Source of the DNA: CAWEDP01 sp963807925
GTDB lineage: Bacteria; Acidobacteriota; Vicinamibacteria; Vicinamibacterales; CAVVIG01
Assembly: GCA_963807925.1 (NCBI GenBank)
Contig: CAWEDP010000003.1
Span: 186,001-250,000, forward strand
DNA: 64,000 nucleotides
Direction of reading: 5' to 3'
The notes under the pieces: generated by a model
Database searches by the model: none
What the model was told of the DNA's origin: nothing
Seen by the model: only the letters and a program-made list of their open reading frames with translations
In this document: positions 9,161-20,334 of the stretch, in pieces
Layout: each line of letters starts with the position of its first letter
Numbering within the stretch: position 1 is the first letter of the stretch
Made by a program: the position numbers and the translations under genes

Positions 9161-10684
9161 TCAGCGGTCCGATTTGGAGGTTTTCCGGCGGCCGACGGTC
9201 TTCCGCGTGCCGCTCCTCGCGCTGGCGGTTCGGTGCGGCGCGACCGCCGCGCGCGGCGCACGCTTCCGCCGCGAGCTGGTGCCGAGCAGCTCCGCCGTCG
9301 GATCCACGGTCGGCATCGGCTCCACGTCGATGACGTCGCTTTCGACCGCATCCACCGCCTCGCCCAAATCGAACGCCTTGCCGGGGTCCACCTCCACCGG
9401 CTCGGCCGCGACCGCCACTACCGGCTGGTCGGCCGTCGCTTCCACCGGTTCCTGCGGTGCGTCCGCTTCGGCGGCGACGTCGCGCGGGACGAACGCGCGC
9501 GTCTGGAGGCCGGCGCCGGGGAACACCCGCAAGCCGCCGCGTCGGTCGCGTTCGAGACGGACGAGGCCCTCGCGCTGACACGCCCGCACCAGGTCGACGA
9601 GCCCTCCGAATCCGTACTGGCGCTCGTCGAATCCGCCTTCCGACGCGCGCAGCAGCTGTTTGACGTTCCGGAGATACATCGGCCAGCGCGCGTGCGTGGC
9701 GGCGCGGAGAATGTCGCCTGCGCGCTTCACGCCGTCGGCCTGCGCGGCCGAGGGCGGTGGCGGGGGGCCGCCGGATCCCGTGCCGGCCGAACCCGCGGGC
9801 ATCACCTCGACGCGGCGATGCTCGCCGGCGTCGCCGGCGCCGTCCGCCTGAGGCGCCGGAGGCGGCGCCTCGTCGCCGATCTCGTGTTCGGAGGCCGCCG
9901 GCGCTTTCGGCTCCGCGCCGTCCCCGTCCCCGGTGAGCTCCACCATCACGCTGCGGCCGGCGTGTTTCAGCTGCAGAATGCCCGCACGCGACAGCTTCTC
10001 CACGAAATCGAGGAACGACGAAGCGCCGTAGGTGCGCTCCGAGAACGTCGAATCGAGCTGGAGGAGCGTGCTCTTGAGGAGGCCGGTCTGGGGCGAGACC
10101 TCCCGATCGGCCAGGATCTTCAGGGCGCGTCGCACCAGCGGCACCGCCTGCTCGATGGATGCCGAGGCGGGCGTCGGCATCGGCCGGCCGCTCTTGATCG
10201 CCTGCTTCCGCACGCCCGAGAGGTTCTCGTACGCGATGAACTCGTGGCAGTTGCGCTGCAGGATGACGCTCGTGAACGCGCGGCCGCCGACGACGAACAC
10301 CTTCTTGTCGTACTGTTTCAGCTTCTCGACGAGCGACAGGAAGTCGCTGTCGCCGCCGACGATGACGTACGCATTGATGTGCTGATGGGTGAACACCATC
10401 TCCAGCGCATCGAGCGCCAGGTTGATGTCGGCGCCGTTCTTGTCGCCGCCCGGCGTGAGGTTGCGCTGCACCAGCCGGATCGCGTGCTGCGTGAGCGACC
10501 GGCTGTATTCCCCGGCGCGCGTCCAGTCGGCGTACGCGATCTTGGTGACCACCTCGCCGCGCTCCTTGATGGCTTCGAGAATGGTGCCCACGTCGAACTG
10601 CTGGCCGAGCGTGGTCTTGACGCCGATTTCGATGTTGTCGAAGTCGATGAAAACGGCGATGTTCAGACGATCCTGTTGGGACAA
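9161..10684 (-). CDS. NYN-domain ribonuclease-like protein with two LOTUS (OST-HTH) domains
   Basis: The 507-residue protein starts with a NYN (PIN-like) nuclease domain at about residues 7-155. Its acidic residues are visible: FIDFDN (D14, D16), GADINLALD (D86) and GGDSDF (D112, D114), the layout of LabA/DUF88 and Limkain-type nucleases. Two LOTUS/OST-HTH domains follow, at about 178-250 and 318-390, both with the conserved YG near the middle (RTYGASSFLDFVEKL and RQYGFGGLVDLVRAC). The tail beyond 400 is low complexity and basic at the end. NYN domains cut RNA and LOTUS domains bind RNA structures, so a role in RNA turnover is likely. It is convergent with the frameshifted VWFA gene, 19 bases away. 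Confidence 0.88.
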   Translation of the reverse strand: MSQQDRLNIAVFIDFDNIEIGVKTTLGQQFDVGTILEAIKERGEVVTKIAYADWTRAGEYSRSLTQHAIRLVQRNLTPGGDKNGADINLALDALEMVFTHQHINAYVIVGGDSDFLSLVEKLKQYDKKVFVVGGRAFTSVILQRNCHEFIAYENLSGVRKQAIKSGRPMPTPASASIEQAVPLVRRALKILADREVSPQTGLLKSTLLQLDSTFSERTYGASSFLDFVEKLSRAGILQLKHAGRSVMVELTGDGDGAEPKAPAASEHEIGDEAPPPAPQADGAGDAGEHRRVEVMPAGSAGTGSGGPPPPPSAAQADGVKRAGDILRAATHARWPMYLRNVKQLLRASEGGFDERQYGFGGLVDLVRACQREGLVRLERDRRGGLRVFPGAGLQTRAFVPRDVAAEADAPQEPVEATADQPVVAVAAEPVEVDPGKAFDLGEAVDAVESDVIDVEPMPTVDPTAELLGTSSRRKRAPRAAVAPHRTASARSGTRKTVGRRKTSKSDR

Positions 10685-10882
10685 ATCAGATCCTTGTGAC
10701 CCGTTCGTTCGGGTGGAGGTTGGGCATCGCCGCAGCGGCCGACGAGTCGGCCAGACGTGCGCAGCGGCGAGCTACCGGAATTGTACTGACATTGACGCGG
10801 GCCCGCCGGTTTCAGGCCCCGGCGCTCCGCCAGCCTCGCAGAGGGCGGCGGCGGCCCCGTGCCGTCGCGCCCCCCAGCCGGC

Positions 10883-13345
<2,463 letters not shown>

Positions 13346-13390
13346 GGGTCCGATCCCTGAGACTGCCATCAGGGTACCGCGGGAGTCAAA

Positions 13391-13448
13391 CTCGGGGCTC
13401 GGAGGCTCGGGGCTCTGGGCTCGGGGGCTCGGTCGGGTCCCGAGCCCC
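13391..13448. repeat. GGCTCGGG micro-repeat with 9-bp hairpin between glnA and parC
   Basis: The gap between the end of glutamine synthetase and the start of subunit A contains about five imperfect copies of a 7-8 base unit close to GGCTCGGG (13391-13432). The last copy pairs with 13440-13448 (arms GGGGCTCGG and CCGAGCCCC, 7-base loop at 13433-13439). The hairpin lies just after the glutamine synthetase stop codon on the transcribed minus strand. No T-run follows it, so it is not a standard terminator, but it could slow transcription or protect the upstream mRNA end. Confidence 0.6.
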
Positions 13449-13464
13449 GAAATCCAGGTCGCGA

Positions 13465-15651
13465 TTACTTGATGAAGAGCATCTCGCGGTAGGTGGCGAG
13501 CGGCCACAGCTCGTGGGGGATGATCGTTTCGAGCTGATCGCCGGTGTCGCGCACGGCCGTCATGGCCGGAATCACGGCGTCACGGAAGTGCTTGGCGTGC
13601 CTCACGACCGAGCCGTTTCCCTCGTGCCCGAGCGCCTTCTGGAGCTTGTCGGTGCGGCGCTTGAACTCGTCGGTCAGCTTGATGAGGGTGGCGAGCAGCT
13701 TGCGGCCCTCGGTCGACGTGGCGCCCGCCTGCTTGACGGCCGCCACGCTCTGCGCGACCTGCTTCTGGTACTCGAGCGCCGCCGGCAGGATGTACCGATT
13801 GGCCATCAGCACCATCAACTGGCCTTCGACGTTCACGGTCTTGTTGTACTGCTCGACCATGACCTCGTACCGCGCGTGCAGCTCGCGCTCGTTGAGCACC
13901 TTGTACTTCTCGAAGATGCCGACGACCTCTGGCGTGGTGAGCTGCGGGAGGGCGTCGACGGTGTTCTTCAGGTTCAGCAGGCCGCGCCTGCCGGCCTCCT
14001 TTTCCCACTCCTTCGAGTAGTTGTTGCCGTTGAAGATGATTCGCCTGTTCTCCTTGATGACCCGTGGCAGCAGCTCGCCGACGGCCTTCTCGAGCTTCTC
14101 GATCGACTTGCTGCCTTTGGTCGCCTTCTCGAGCTCGGTGGCCATGTAGTCGAGCGATTCGGCGACGGCGAGGTTGAGCGCGATGTTCGGATACGCGATG
14201 CTCTGGCCCGACGACACCGCACGGAACTCGAACTTGTTGCCGGTGAACGCGAACGGGCTCGTGCGGTTGCGGTCGCCCGCGTCGCGCGGCAGCTTGGGCA
14301 GCACGATGACGCCGGTGTCGAGCGTGCCGCCGTGCTTGGTCGACCTGGCGCCGCCTTTCTCGATCTGCTCGAAGATGTCGGTGAGCATGTCGCCGAGGAA
14401 CACCGACAGGATCGCCGGCGGCGCCTCGTTCGCGCCCAGCCGGTGATCGTTGCCCGCGCTTGCGATGCTGGCGCGCAGGAGGCCCTGCCACTTGTTGACG
14501 GCGCGAAGCACCGCGGTGCAGAACACGAGGAACTGCAGGTTCTCGTGCGGGTTCGCTCCCGGGCTGAGCAGGTTGTGACCTTCGTTGTCGCCGAGCGACC
14601 AGTTGAGGTGCTTGCCCGATCCGTTCACGCCGGCGAACGGCTTTTCGTGGAGCAGGCACGCCAGGCCGAACTTCGCCGCGCTGCGTCGCATCGTCTCCAT
14701 CGTCATCATCTGATGATCGGTGGCGAGGTTGGCGTTCTCGAACACCGGCGCGATCTGGTACTGGCTCGGCGCGACCTCGTTGTGGCGCGTCTTCACCGGC
14801 ACGCCGAGCTTGTAGAGCTCGGTCTCCACGTCCGACATGAACGCCATCGCGCGATCGGCGATGGCGCCGAAGTACTGGTCCTCGAGCTCCTGCCCCTTCG
14901 GGGGCTTGGCGCCGAACAGCGTGCGCCCCGCGTTGATCAGGTCGGGCCGGGACAGATAGAAGTAGCGATCGATCAGGAAGTACTCCTGCTCGGGCCCGCA
15001 GGTGGCGACGACGCGCTCGGCGTCCGATCCGAACAGCTTCAGCACGCGGATCGCCTGCTTCGAAACCGCCTCCATCGAGCGGAGGAGCGGCGTCTTCTTG
15101 TCCAGCGTCTCGCCGGTCCAACTGACGAACGCGGTGGGGATGACCAGTGTCACCGAGCCGCCGCTGTGCAGCAGCCACGGCGGGCTGGTGGGATCCCAGG
15201 CGGTGTAGCCGCGGGCCTCGAAGGTCGATCGCATGCCGCCCGAGGGGAAGCTCGAGGCATCGGGCTCTCCCTTGATCAGTTCCTTGCCCGAGAACTCGAC
15301 AACGGCCTTGCCGTCGCCGGTCGGGGAGAGAAACGAATCGTGCTTCTCGGCCGTGATGCCCGTCAGCGGCTGGAACCAGTGTGTGTAGTGGCTCGCGCGG
15401 TGTTCGACGGCCCAGTCCTTCATCGCGGTCGCGATGGCATCGGCCACCGAGAGGTCGAGCGACTCGCCGTGCGTGATGGTGCGGCGCAGGGCGCGGTAGA
15501 CGGCGGCCGGGAGCCGCTGCTGCTGCACCTGATCGTTGAAGACGAGGCTGCCGAACATCTCGAACGCGTGCGGCCCGGGCGACTCCTTCCCGTCGCTGAT
15601 GGACCAGTCGCGAATGGCGTGGATCGCCTCCCCCAGGACTGCGGAACCCAT
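13465..15651 (-). CDS. glnN: Glutamine synthetase type III
   Basis: Glutamine synthetase joins ammonia to glutamate using ATP. At about 728 residues it has type III length, much longer than the 470 residues of type I. Recognisable segments are the N-terminal FGSLVFND region, the SSFPSGGMRSTFEARGYTAWDP segment typical of type III, the active-site strands ATCGPEQEYFLID and RHNEVAPSQYQIAPVFE, and GSGKHLNWSLGDNEGHNLL. I chose the ATG at 15651 (MGSAVLGEAI) because AAGGGGGAC lies directly upstream; longer in-frame starts have no such site. The upstream gap holds a good promoter (15761-15789). No other nitrogen gene is adjacent. Confidence 0.9.
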   Translation of the reverse strand: MGSAVLGEAIHAIRDWSISDGKESPGPHAFEMFGSLVFNDQVQQQRLPAAVYRALRRTITHGESLDLSVADAIATAMKDWAVEHRASHYTHWFQPLTGITAEKHDSFLSPTGDGKAVVEFSGKELIKGEPDASSFPSGGMRSTFEARGYTAWDPTSPPWLLHSGGSVTLVIPTAFVSWTGETLDKKTPLLRSMEAVSKQAIRVLKLFGSDAERVVATCGPEQEYFLIDRYFYLSRPDLINAGRTLFGAKPPKGQELEDQYFGAIADRAMAFMSDVETELYKLGVPVKTRHNEVAPSQYQIAPVFENANLATDHQMMTMETMRRSAAKFGLACLLHEKPFAGVNGSGKHLNWSLGDNEGHNLLSPGANPHENLQFLVFCTAVLRAVNKWQGLLRASIASAGNDHRLGANEAPPAILSVFLGDMLTDIFEQIEKGGARSTKHGGTLDTGVIVLPKLPRDAGDRNRTSPFAFTGNKFEFRAVSSGQSIAYPNIALNLAVAESLDYMATELEKATKGSKSIEKLEKAVGELLPRVIKENRRIIFNGNNYSKEWEKEAGRRGLLNLKNTVDALPQLTTPEVVGIFEKYKVLNERELHARYEVMVEQYNKTVNVEGQLMVLMANRYILPAALEYQKQVAQSVAAVKQAGATSTEGRKLLATLIKLTDEFKRRTDKLQKALGHEGNGSVVRHAKHFRDAVIPAMTAVRDTGDQLETIIPHELWPLATYREMLFIK

Positions 15652-15760
15652 TCTGTCCCCCTTCTTGTGTGGTCGTTCGGCCGGGCTGATCGCAAACCCC
15701 GGCGACTCTGGCGAGGAAGCACCGGAAGAGCGGATGATATCGCGGCCCGAGAAGGATGCC

Positions 15761-15789
15761 ATTATGGTGCAACCGTGCAAAACGCGCAA
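15761..15789 (-). promoter_or_regulatory. Sigma-70-type promoter of the glutamine synthetase gene
   Basis: On the minus strand TTGCGC (15789-15784) and CATAAT (15766-15761) are separated by exactly 17 bases. The expected start of transcription is near 15754, leaving a leader of about 100 bases. The spacer contains a direct repeat TTGCAC-GG-TTGCAC, which could be a regulator site. Confidence 0.5.
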
Positions 15790-15876
15790 GAACCCTCGGA
15801 CGTCGTCGTTGAAATCTGACCGATTCATGCGGGTCGGCCGTCGATTCGTGCAGGACTGGCACAAATCCGTCGTCAG

Positions 15877-16503
15877 TCAGGCCTCGGGGCTCCGGCCGAG
15901 GAGCGCGAGGAACTCCGCGAGGACCATGGCGGTGGCGCCCCAGATCGTGACGTCCGCCACGTCAAACATCGGTGCGACGATGTCGCGGCCGTCGCGGGCG
16001 ATGGTGAGGAAGGACCGCCGCGCGGGATCGCACAGCTCGGCGACGCCGACTTCGACGATCCGCGCCACTTCCCCGTCGGCCGGTGCGAAGCGCGGGCGCT
16101 GCAGGGCGGCGGCCACCACCGGGTGCAGACGAAAGCCGCTGACCGGAATGTCGAGCGGCGTCAGGCGGCCGAGGACGCGCACCGGCTCATTGAGCGCGAC
16201 TTCCTCACGCGCCTCGCGCAGTGCGGCCTCCTCGTAGGTTTCACCCGGTTCGGCGACGCCGCCCGGCAGCGACACCTGTCCCGGGTGCCGAAGCGTGTTT
16301 GCGCGGACGGTGAGGATCAGGTGCGCGCGGTTGTCGACCGGGTAGACCAGCAGCAGCGCGGCCGCGTGACGGATGCGTGCCGGATTGAAGTCGGTCGGCC
16401 ACCCGCGGCGGGGCCGCGGCGCCATCAGGGCCTGCGCGTCGGTGCCCGGAAGCGGGTCGGCGAGCGCCGTCTGCAGCCGATCGAGCAGCGCCTGGAAGGT
16501 CAA
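15877..16503 (-). CDS. Nudix hydrolase, CoA-pyrophosphatase type
   Basis: The 208-residue protein has a complete Nudix box starting at GGVAEPGETYEEAALREAREEV, with the G-x5-E-x7-REAxEEx spacing that binds metal and cleaves nucleoside diphosphate linkages. The strand before it, HLILTVRANTLRHPGQVSLPGG, is like that of NudL/YeaB enzymes (VLLTxR...LRxHxGQxSFPGG), which hydrolyse coenzyme A to phosphopantetheine and 3',5'-ADP. This substrate is inferred from family resemblance. Length agrees with that group. The gene faces away from the DUF349 gene across a gap of about 208 bases that should hold both promoters, though I see no strong one. Confidence 0.85.
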   Translation of the reverse strand: MTFQALLDRLQTALADPLPGTDAQALMAPRPRRGWPTDFNPARIRHAAALLLVYPVDNRAHLILTVRANTLRHPGQVSLPGGVAEPGETYEEAALREAREEVALNEPVRVLGRLTPLDIPVSGFRLHPVVAAALQRPRFAPADGEVARIVEVGVAELCDPARRSFLTIARDGRDIVAPMFDVADVTIWGATAMVLAEFLALLGRSPEA

Positions 16504-16711
16504 GGCGTAGCGCGCCGGTCGTTACATCGTCTTGTCACACGCACGGCGCGCCCGACGCGGGCGGCGATCCGCAAATTTGGAGTAGGATGCCGTAGCAACC
16601 GCTTTCCCGTCTTGACTCGGGGCGAAAACCGGGGCACGTTCAATAGAATGACATCACGCTCGCTGCATCGCCAGTCACCGTCTGGCGCTCTGTCGCGAGG
16701 GGTCCGGCCGT

Positions 16712-19417
16712 TTGTCCGACACACCGCAGAACACCATGGCACTGCTCGACCGCTTCCGATCGCAACCTGCGCTCAAGCACCCCGACCCTGAGGTCCGTCT
16801 CGCGTTTGTCGAGGGTCTCTCGATCGACGAGAAGGATCTGCTGCTGGCCGCGGCGCGCGAGGACGCCAGTCCACGGGTGCGCCGCGCGGCGGTCGGCAAG
16901 TTGATCGACCCGGCAGCGCTCGCGCTGGTCGCCCACGACGATTCCGACGCCGCCGTGCGGACGCATGCGGCGGCGATGCTGCGCGACATCGCGGTGGGCG
17001 CGTTCGAGGAGACGAGCGAGTCGGACAGCCTGGCGGCCGTGGACGCGCTGTCCGACGGCCGGATGCTCGCGCACGTGGCGAAGACGGCGGCCAGCGAGCC
17101 GGTGGCCGAGCGGGCGCTCGCCCGGATCGCCGAGCCGCGCGCCTGGGGATCGGTCGCGCGCCATGCGGTAGTGGAATCGGTCCGGCGCGCCGCGCTGCAG
17201 TCGCTGAGCGAGCGCGAGGATCTCGTGGCGGTGGCGATGAACAGCACCTTCAAGGATACGGCGGTGGGCGCCGTCGAGCGCTTGTCGGAGCGGGCCGATC
17301 TCGAGCAGATCGCCGAACGGTCTGCCAACCGGAATGCCGTCAAGCGGGCGCGGCAGGCGCTGCGCGAGATGGACGATCGCGCGGCCGCCGACGCCGGCGC
17401 GGATCGGTCGCCGGCCCCGGACGCCTCGTCGCCGGACGGCGGCGTCGAATCGGCGCCGGTCGATCCGGGCGACGACCCAGCCGATCCCGGCGACGACGCA
17501 GCCGAGCGGGCGCTCGCGCGCCGGCAGGAGGCTGCCGTCGAGGAAGGCCGAGAGGTCGGCGCGCGCACGCGCGCCGAGGCGGACGCGGCTCGCGACCGCG
17601 AGGAACATCTCGCGGCCGAGCGCGTCGCAGCGGCCGCGGTCCAGGCGGAGGAGACCGAGCGCAAGCGCGAACGCATGGCAACGCTCGTGGCGGCGCTCGA
17701 GGCGGCGGCGGTGGACCCCGACCTCAAAGCGGCGCGTCGTGCTCAGGCGCTCGTGCACCGCGAATGGGGCGACCTGCCGGCGGCTGCCGCCGATGCCGAT
17801 CTCCTGCGGCGCTACGCCGAGGCCGACAGCCGGCTGGCCGGGCGCGATCAGGCCGCCAGGGAGACCGACCGTCGCGCGCGGCAGGAAGCGCTCGCCCAGC
17901 TTCACGAGCGGCTGCGCCGCGCCGAAGCCCTGGCCGCGCGGAGCGACGCGACGGCGAAAGCGATCGACCGCACGCTCCGCGACGTCCGCGGCGTGCTCGG
18001 CGCGATGCCGGCGCTTCCGTCCAAGCAGGATTACGACGAGGTGATGGCCCGGCTGAAGGGCGTGCACGCGGCGCTGGCGCCGAAGCTCCAGGAACTGCGC
18101 GAGATGGAGGAGTGGCAGCGCTGGGCGAACGTCGGCATCCAGGAACAGCTCTGCGAGAAGATGGAGGCGCTCAAGTTCGAACAGAATCCCGAGGAGGTCG
18201 TGCATCGTGTGCGCGATCTCCAGCAGCAGTGGCGGCTCGCGGCCGACGTGCCGCGCGCCCGCGTCGACGCGCTGTGGCAGCGCTTCAAGACCGCGCACGA
18301 CCAGGTGTGGGCCCTGTGCGAGGCCCACTTCGCTGCCGACGCGGAGCGCCGCGCGGACAACCTGCGCCGGAAGATCGCGCTGTGCGAGCGGGCGGAAGCG
18401 CTCAGCGACTCCACGCGGTGGGTGCAGACCGCCGAGGAGCTCAAGGCGCTGCAGGCCGAATGGAAGACGATCGGCCCGGTCTCCCGCGGCCAGGAAAAGA
18501 CCATCTGGGATCGCTTCCGCACGGCATGCGATCGATTCTTCACCAGACGCCACGAGGATCTCAGCGAGCGCAAGGCGGCGTGGGCCGAGAACCTCGCGAA
18601 GAAGGACGCGCTCTCGGCACAGGCGGAGGCGCTCGCGCAGTCGACCGACTGGGACGTCGCGGCGGCCGAGATCAAACGCCTGCAGGCGGAGTGGAAGACC
18701 ATCGGTCCGGTGAAGAAGAGCCGGTCCGAGGCGGTATGGCAGCGGTTCAGGACCGCCTGCGACGCGTTCTTCGCGCGCTACGCGCAGCGCCACGACATCG
18801 CGCGCGGCGAGCGCGTCGCCGCGCGCGAGGCGATCTGCGCCGAGCTCGAGTCGCTCCCGGCGCCGGGCCCCGACGAGGGCGGCGCGCCGGCCGCGGCGCC
18901 ACCGGACCTGCTCGCGAGGGTCCGCGAGCTCCAGAGCCGCTGGCAGGAGGAGCTCGGGCGGCGCGGCGTCGAGCCGGCGCGCGCGGCCGCGCTCGACCAG
19001 CGCTTTGCGGCGGCGTTCGAAGGCGTCCTCACCAGGTGGCCCGACGCGTTCGCGAACACCGATCTCGATCGCGACGCCAACCGCCGCAAGATGGAGGCGC
19101 TCGTCGCGCGCGTCGAGGAGGTGGCCAGCTCGCTGCGCGGACAGACCGGCGGCGACGCGCTGTCGCCGACCGTGCGGCTGGCCGCGATGCTCAAGGAGGC
19201 GCTGGCCGCCAACACCATCGGCGGAAAGGTCGACCCCCACAGCCGGCTCCGCGCAGCCCAGGACGACCTGCGGCGGGCGCAGGCGAGCTGGTCGCGCATC
19301 GGCCCGGTGCCGGAGCCGACGCGCCGTGCGCTCGCAGACCGTTTCACACGCGCCGCCCGCGCGATCACGGAGGCGGGACGGACGGGAGAGACCGCCCAGA
19401 GCGCGAAGCGGCCGTAG
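16712..19417 (+). CDS. DUF349 coiled-coil repeat protein
   Basis: This 901-residue protein carries repeated DUF349 units. The clearest are in the second half: LQAEWKTIGPVSRGQEKTIW-RFRTACDRFF and LQAEWKTIGPVKKSRSEAVW-RFRTACDAFF, each about 70-75 residues. The first 230 residues look like HEAT-type helical repeats, and the middle is a highly charged, Ala/Arg/Glu-rich coiled coil. DUF349 proteins occur in many bacteria; their function is poorly known. The start is uncertain: TTG at 16712 is preceded by GAGGGG at about 10 bases, while the in-frame ATG at 16736 lacks a ribosome-binding site, so I favour TTG. No signal peptide is seen, so the protein is likely cytoplasmic. Confidence 0.8.
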   Translation: MSDTPQNTMALLDRFRSQPALKHPDPEVRLAFVEGLSIDEKDLLLAAAREDASPRVRRAAVGKLIDPAALALVAHDDSDAAVRTHAAAMLRDIAVGAFEETSESDSLAAVDALSDGRMLAHVAKTAASEPVAERALARIAEPRAWGSVARHAVVESVRRAALQSLSEREDLVAVAMNSTFKDTAVGAVERLSERADLEQIAERSANRNAVKRARQALREMDDRAAADAGADRSPAPDASSPDGGVESAPVDPGDDPADPGDDAAERALARRQEAAVEEGREVGARTRAEADAARDREEHLAAERVAAAAVQAEETERKRERMATLVAALEAAAVDPDLKAARRAQALVHREWGDLPAAAADADLLRRYAEADSRLAGRDQAARETDRRARQEALAQLHERLRRAEALAARSDATAKAIDRTLRDVRGVLGAMPALPSKQDYDEVMARLKGVHAALAPKLQELREMEEWQRWANVGIQEQLCEKMEALKFEQNPEEVVHRVRDLQQQWRLAADVPRARVDALWQRFKTAHDQVWALCEAHFAADAERRADNLRRKIALCERAEALSDSTRWVQTAEELKALQAEWKTIGPVSRGQEKTIWDRFRTACDRFFTRRHEDLSERKAAWAENLAKKDALSAQAEALAQSTDWDVAAAEIKRLQAEWKTIGPVKKSRSEAVWQRFRTACDAFFARYAQRHDIARGERVAAREAICAELESLPAPGPDEGGAPAAAPPDLLARVRELQSRWQEELGRRGVEPARAAALDQRFAAAFEGVLTRWPDAFANTDLDRDANRRKMEALVARVEEVASSLRGQTGGDALSPTVRLAAMLKEALAANTIGGKVDPHSRLRAAQDDLRRAQASWSRIGPVPEPTRRALADRFTRAARAITEAGRTGETAQSAKRP

Positions 19418-19481
19418 GGCAGGATCGGCGCGCCTTCGCACGCAGCGGTGGTCGGCGCCCGCACGCGCGGCGGCTGCTCTC

Positions 19482-20288
19482 TCAGTTGATCTTGATGAGC
19501 TCCACGTCGAAGACGAGCATGCCGTACGGCGGGCTCTGGCCTTTGTAGGCGAGCTGCTGGGGGATCCAGAACCGCGCCTTCTCGCCTTCGACCATCAGCT
19601 GCAGACCCTCGGTCCATCCGGGGATCACCTGGTCGAGCGGAAACGACGCTGGCGCGCACCGCACCACGGAGCTGTCGAACATCTTGCCGTCGGTCGTCCA
19701 GCCGGAGTAGTCCACGGTCACCTGGTCGGAGGCTCGCGGACGCCGCGCGCCGACGCCGTCCTTGAGCACCTTGTAGGCGAGTCCGCTCGGCGTCTTCTTG
19801 GCGTCCGCCGGCGCGGTCTTGACGTCCGGCGGTGCGACCGGCACGCCGGTGAAGGACAGCAGCTTGACGTCGAACACGAGCATGCCTTTCGGATCGCGCT
19901 TGCCCTGGTAGGCGAGCGCCTCGGGAATCCAGAACCGGCGCGTCTCGCCCGTGGTCATCAACTGCACGCCTTCGGTCCAGCCAGCAATGACGCGGTCGAG
20001 CGGAAAGCACGCGGCCTTGCCGCGCGACACCGAGCTGTCGAACATCTTCCCGTCCGTCGTCCAGCCGGTGTAGTCGACCGTGACCAGATCGGCGCGCGCC
20101 GGATGCGCCGCGCCCGTTCCAGGCGTGACCACCTTGGATGCCAGCCCCGAGGCCGTCTTCGACGCATTGGCGGGCGGCGCCGCCACGTCCTCGGGCGGCG
20201 GAATCACTTTCAACGTCGTCCGCTGCGCCGCGGCGGCGGCGGCCAGACCGACCGACAGGAACACGGCCAGCGCGAGAGCCTTGAGCAT
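19482..20288 (-). CDS. Exported peptidyl-prolyl isomerase with two FKBP domains
   Basis: A signal peptide (LKALALAVFLSVGLAAAAAAQ) is followed by two FKBP-type prolyl isomerase domains in tandem (about 40-150 and 160-268). Each contains VTVDYxGWTTDGKMFDSSV, FPLDxVIxGWTEGxQLM and a GExxRFWIPxxLAYxG segment, the normal FKBP landmarks. Such enzymes speed cis-trans isomerisation of proline bonds in exported proteins. The two copies are clearly related, suggesting internal duplication. The start is set by GGAAGG: it abuts the ATG at 20294 directly but lies 6 bases before the ATG at 20288, so 20288 is preferred. The protein is expected to be periplasmic. Confidence 0.9.
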   Translation of the reverse strand: MLKALALAVFLSVGLAAAAAAQRTTLKVIPPPEDVAAPPANASKTASGLASKVVTPGTGAAHPARADLVTVDYTGWTTDGKMFDSSVSRGKAACFPLDRVIAGWTEGVQLMTTGETRRFWIPEALAYQGKRDPKGMLVFDVKLLSFTGVPVAPPDVKTAPADAKKTPSGLAYKVLKDGVGARRPRASDQVTVDYSGWTTDGKMFDSSVVRCAPASFPLDQVIPGWTEGLQLMVEGEKARFWIPQQLAYKGQSPPYGMLVFDVELIKIN

Positions 20289-20334
20289 GATCATCCTTCC
20301 AGTCGACGATTCCGTCTGCCGGGTTCGCGTCTCC

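Noticed and set aside
5219..10699. A single open frame of about 1800 codons on the plus strand
   Set aside because: Only the part from 6374 to about 7099 matches a protein family; the rest is out-of-frame sequence of the VWFA genes and antisense of the NYN gene.
15652..15760. A glutamine riboswitch in the glutamine synthetase leader
   Set aside because: The conserved sequence of the known glnA RNA motif is not visible in the leader.
13513..15819. Long plus-strand open frame opposite glutamine synthetase
   Set aside because: Low-complexity, acidic and Arg-rich; the opposite strand carries all conserved motifs.
16640..19441. Long minus-strand open frame under the DUF349 gene
   Set aside because: It has no recognisable motif and mirrors the repeat structure of the DUF349 gene.
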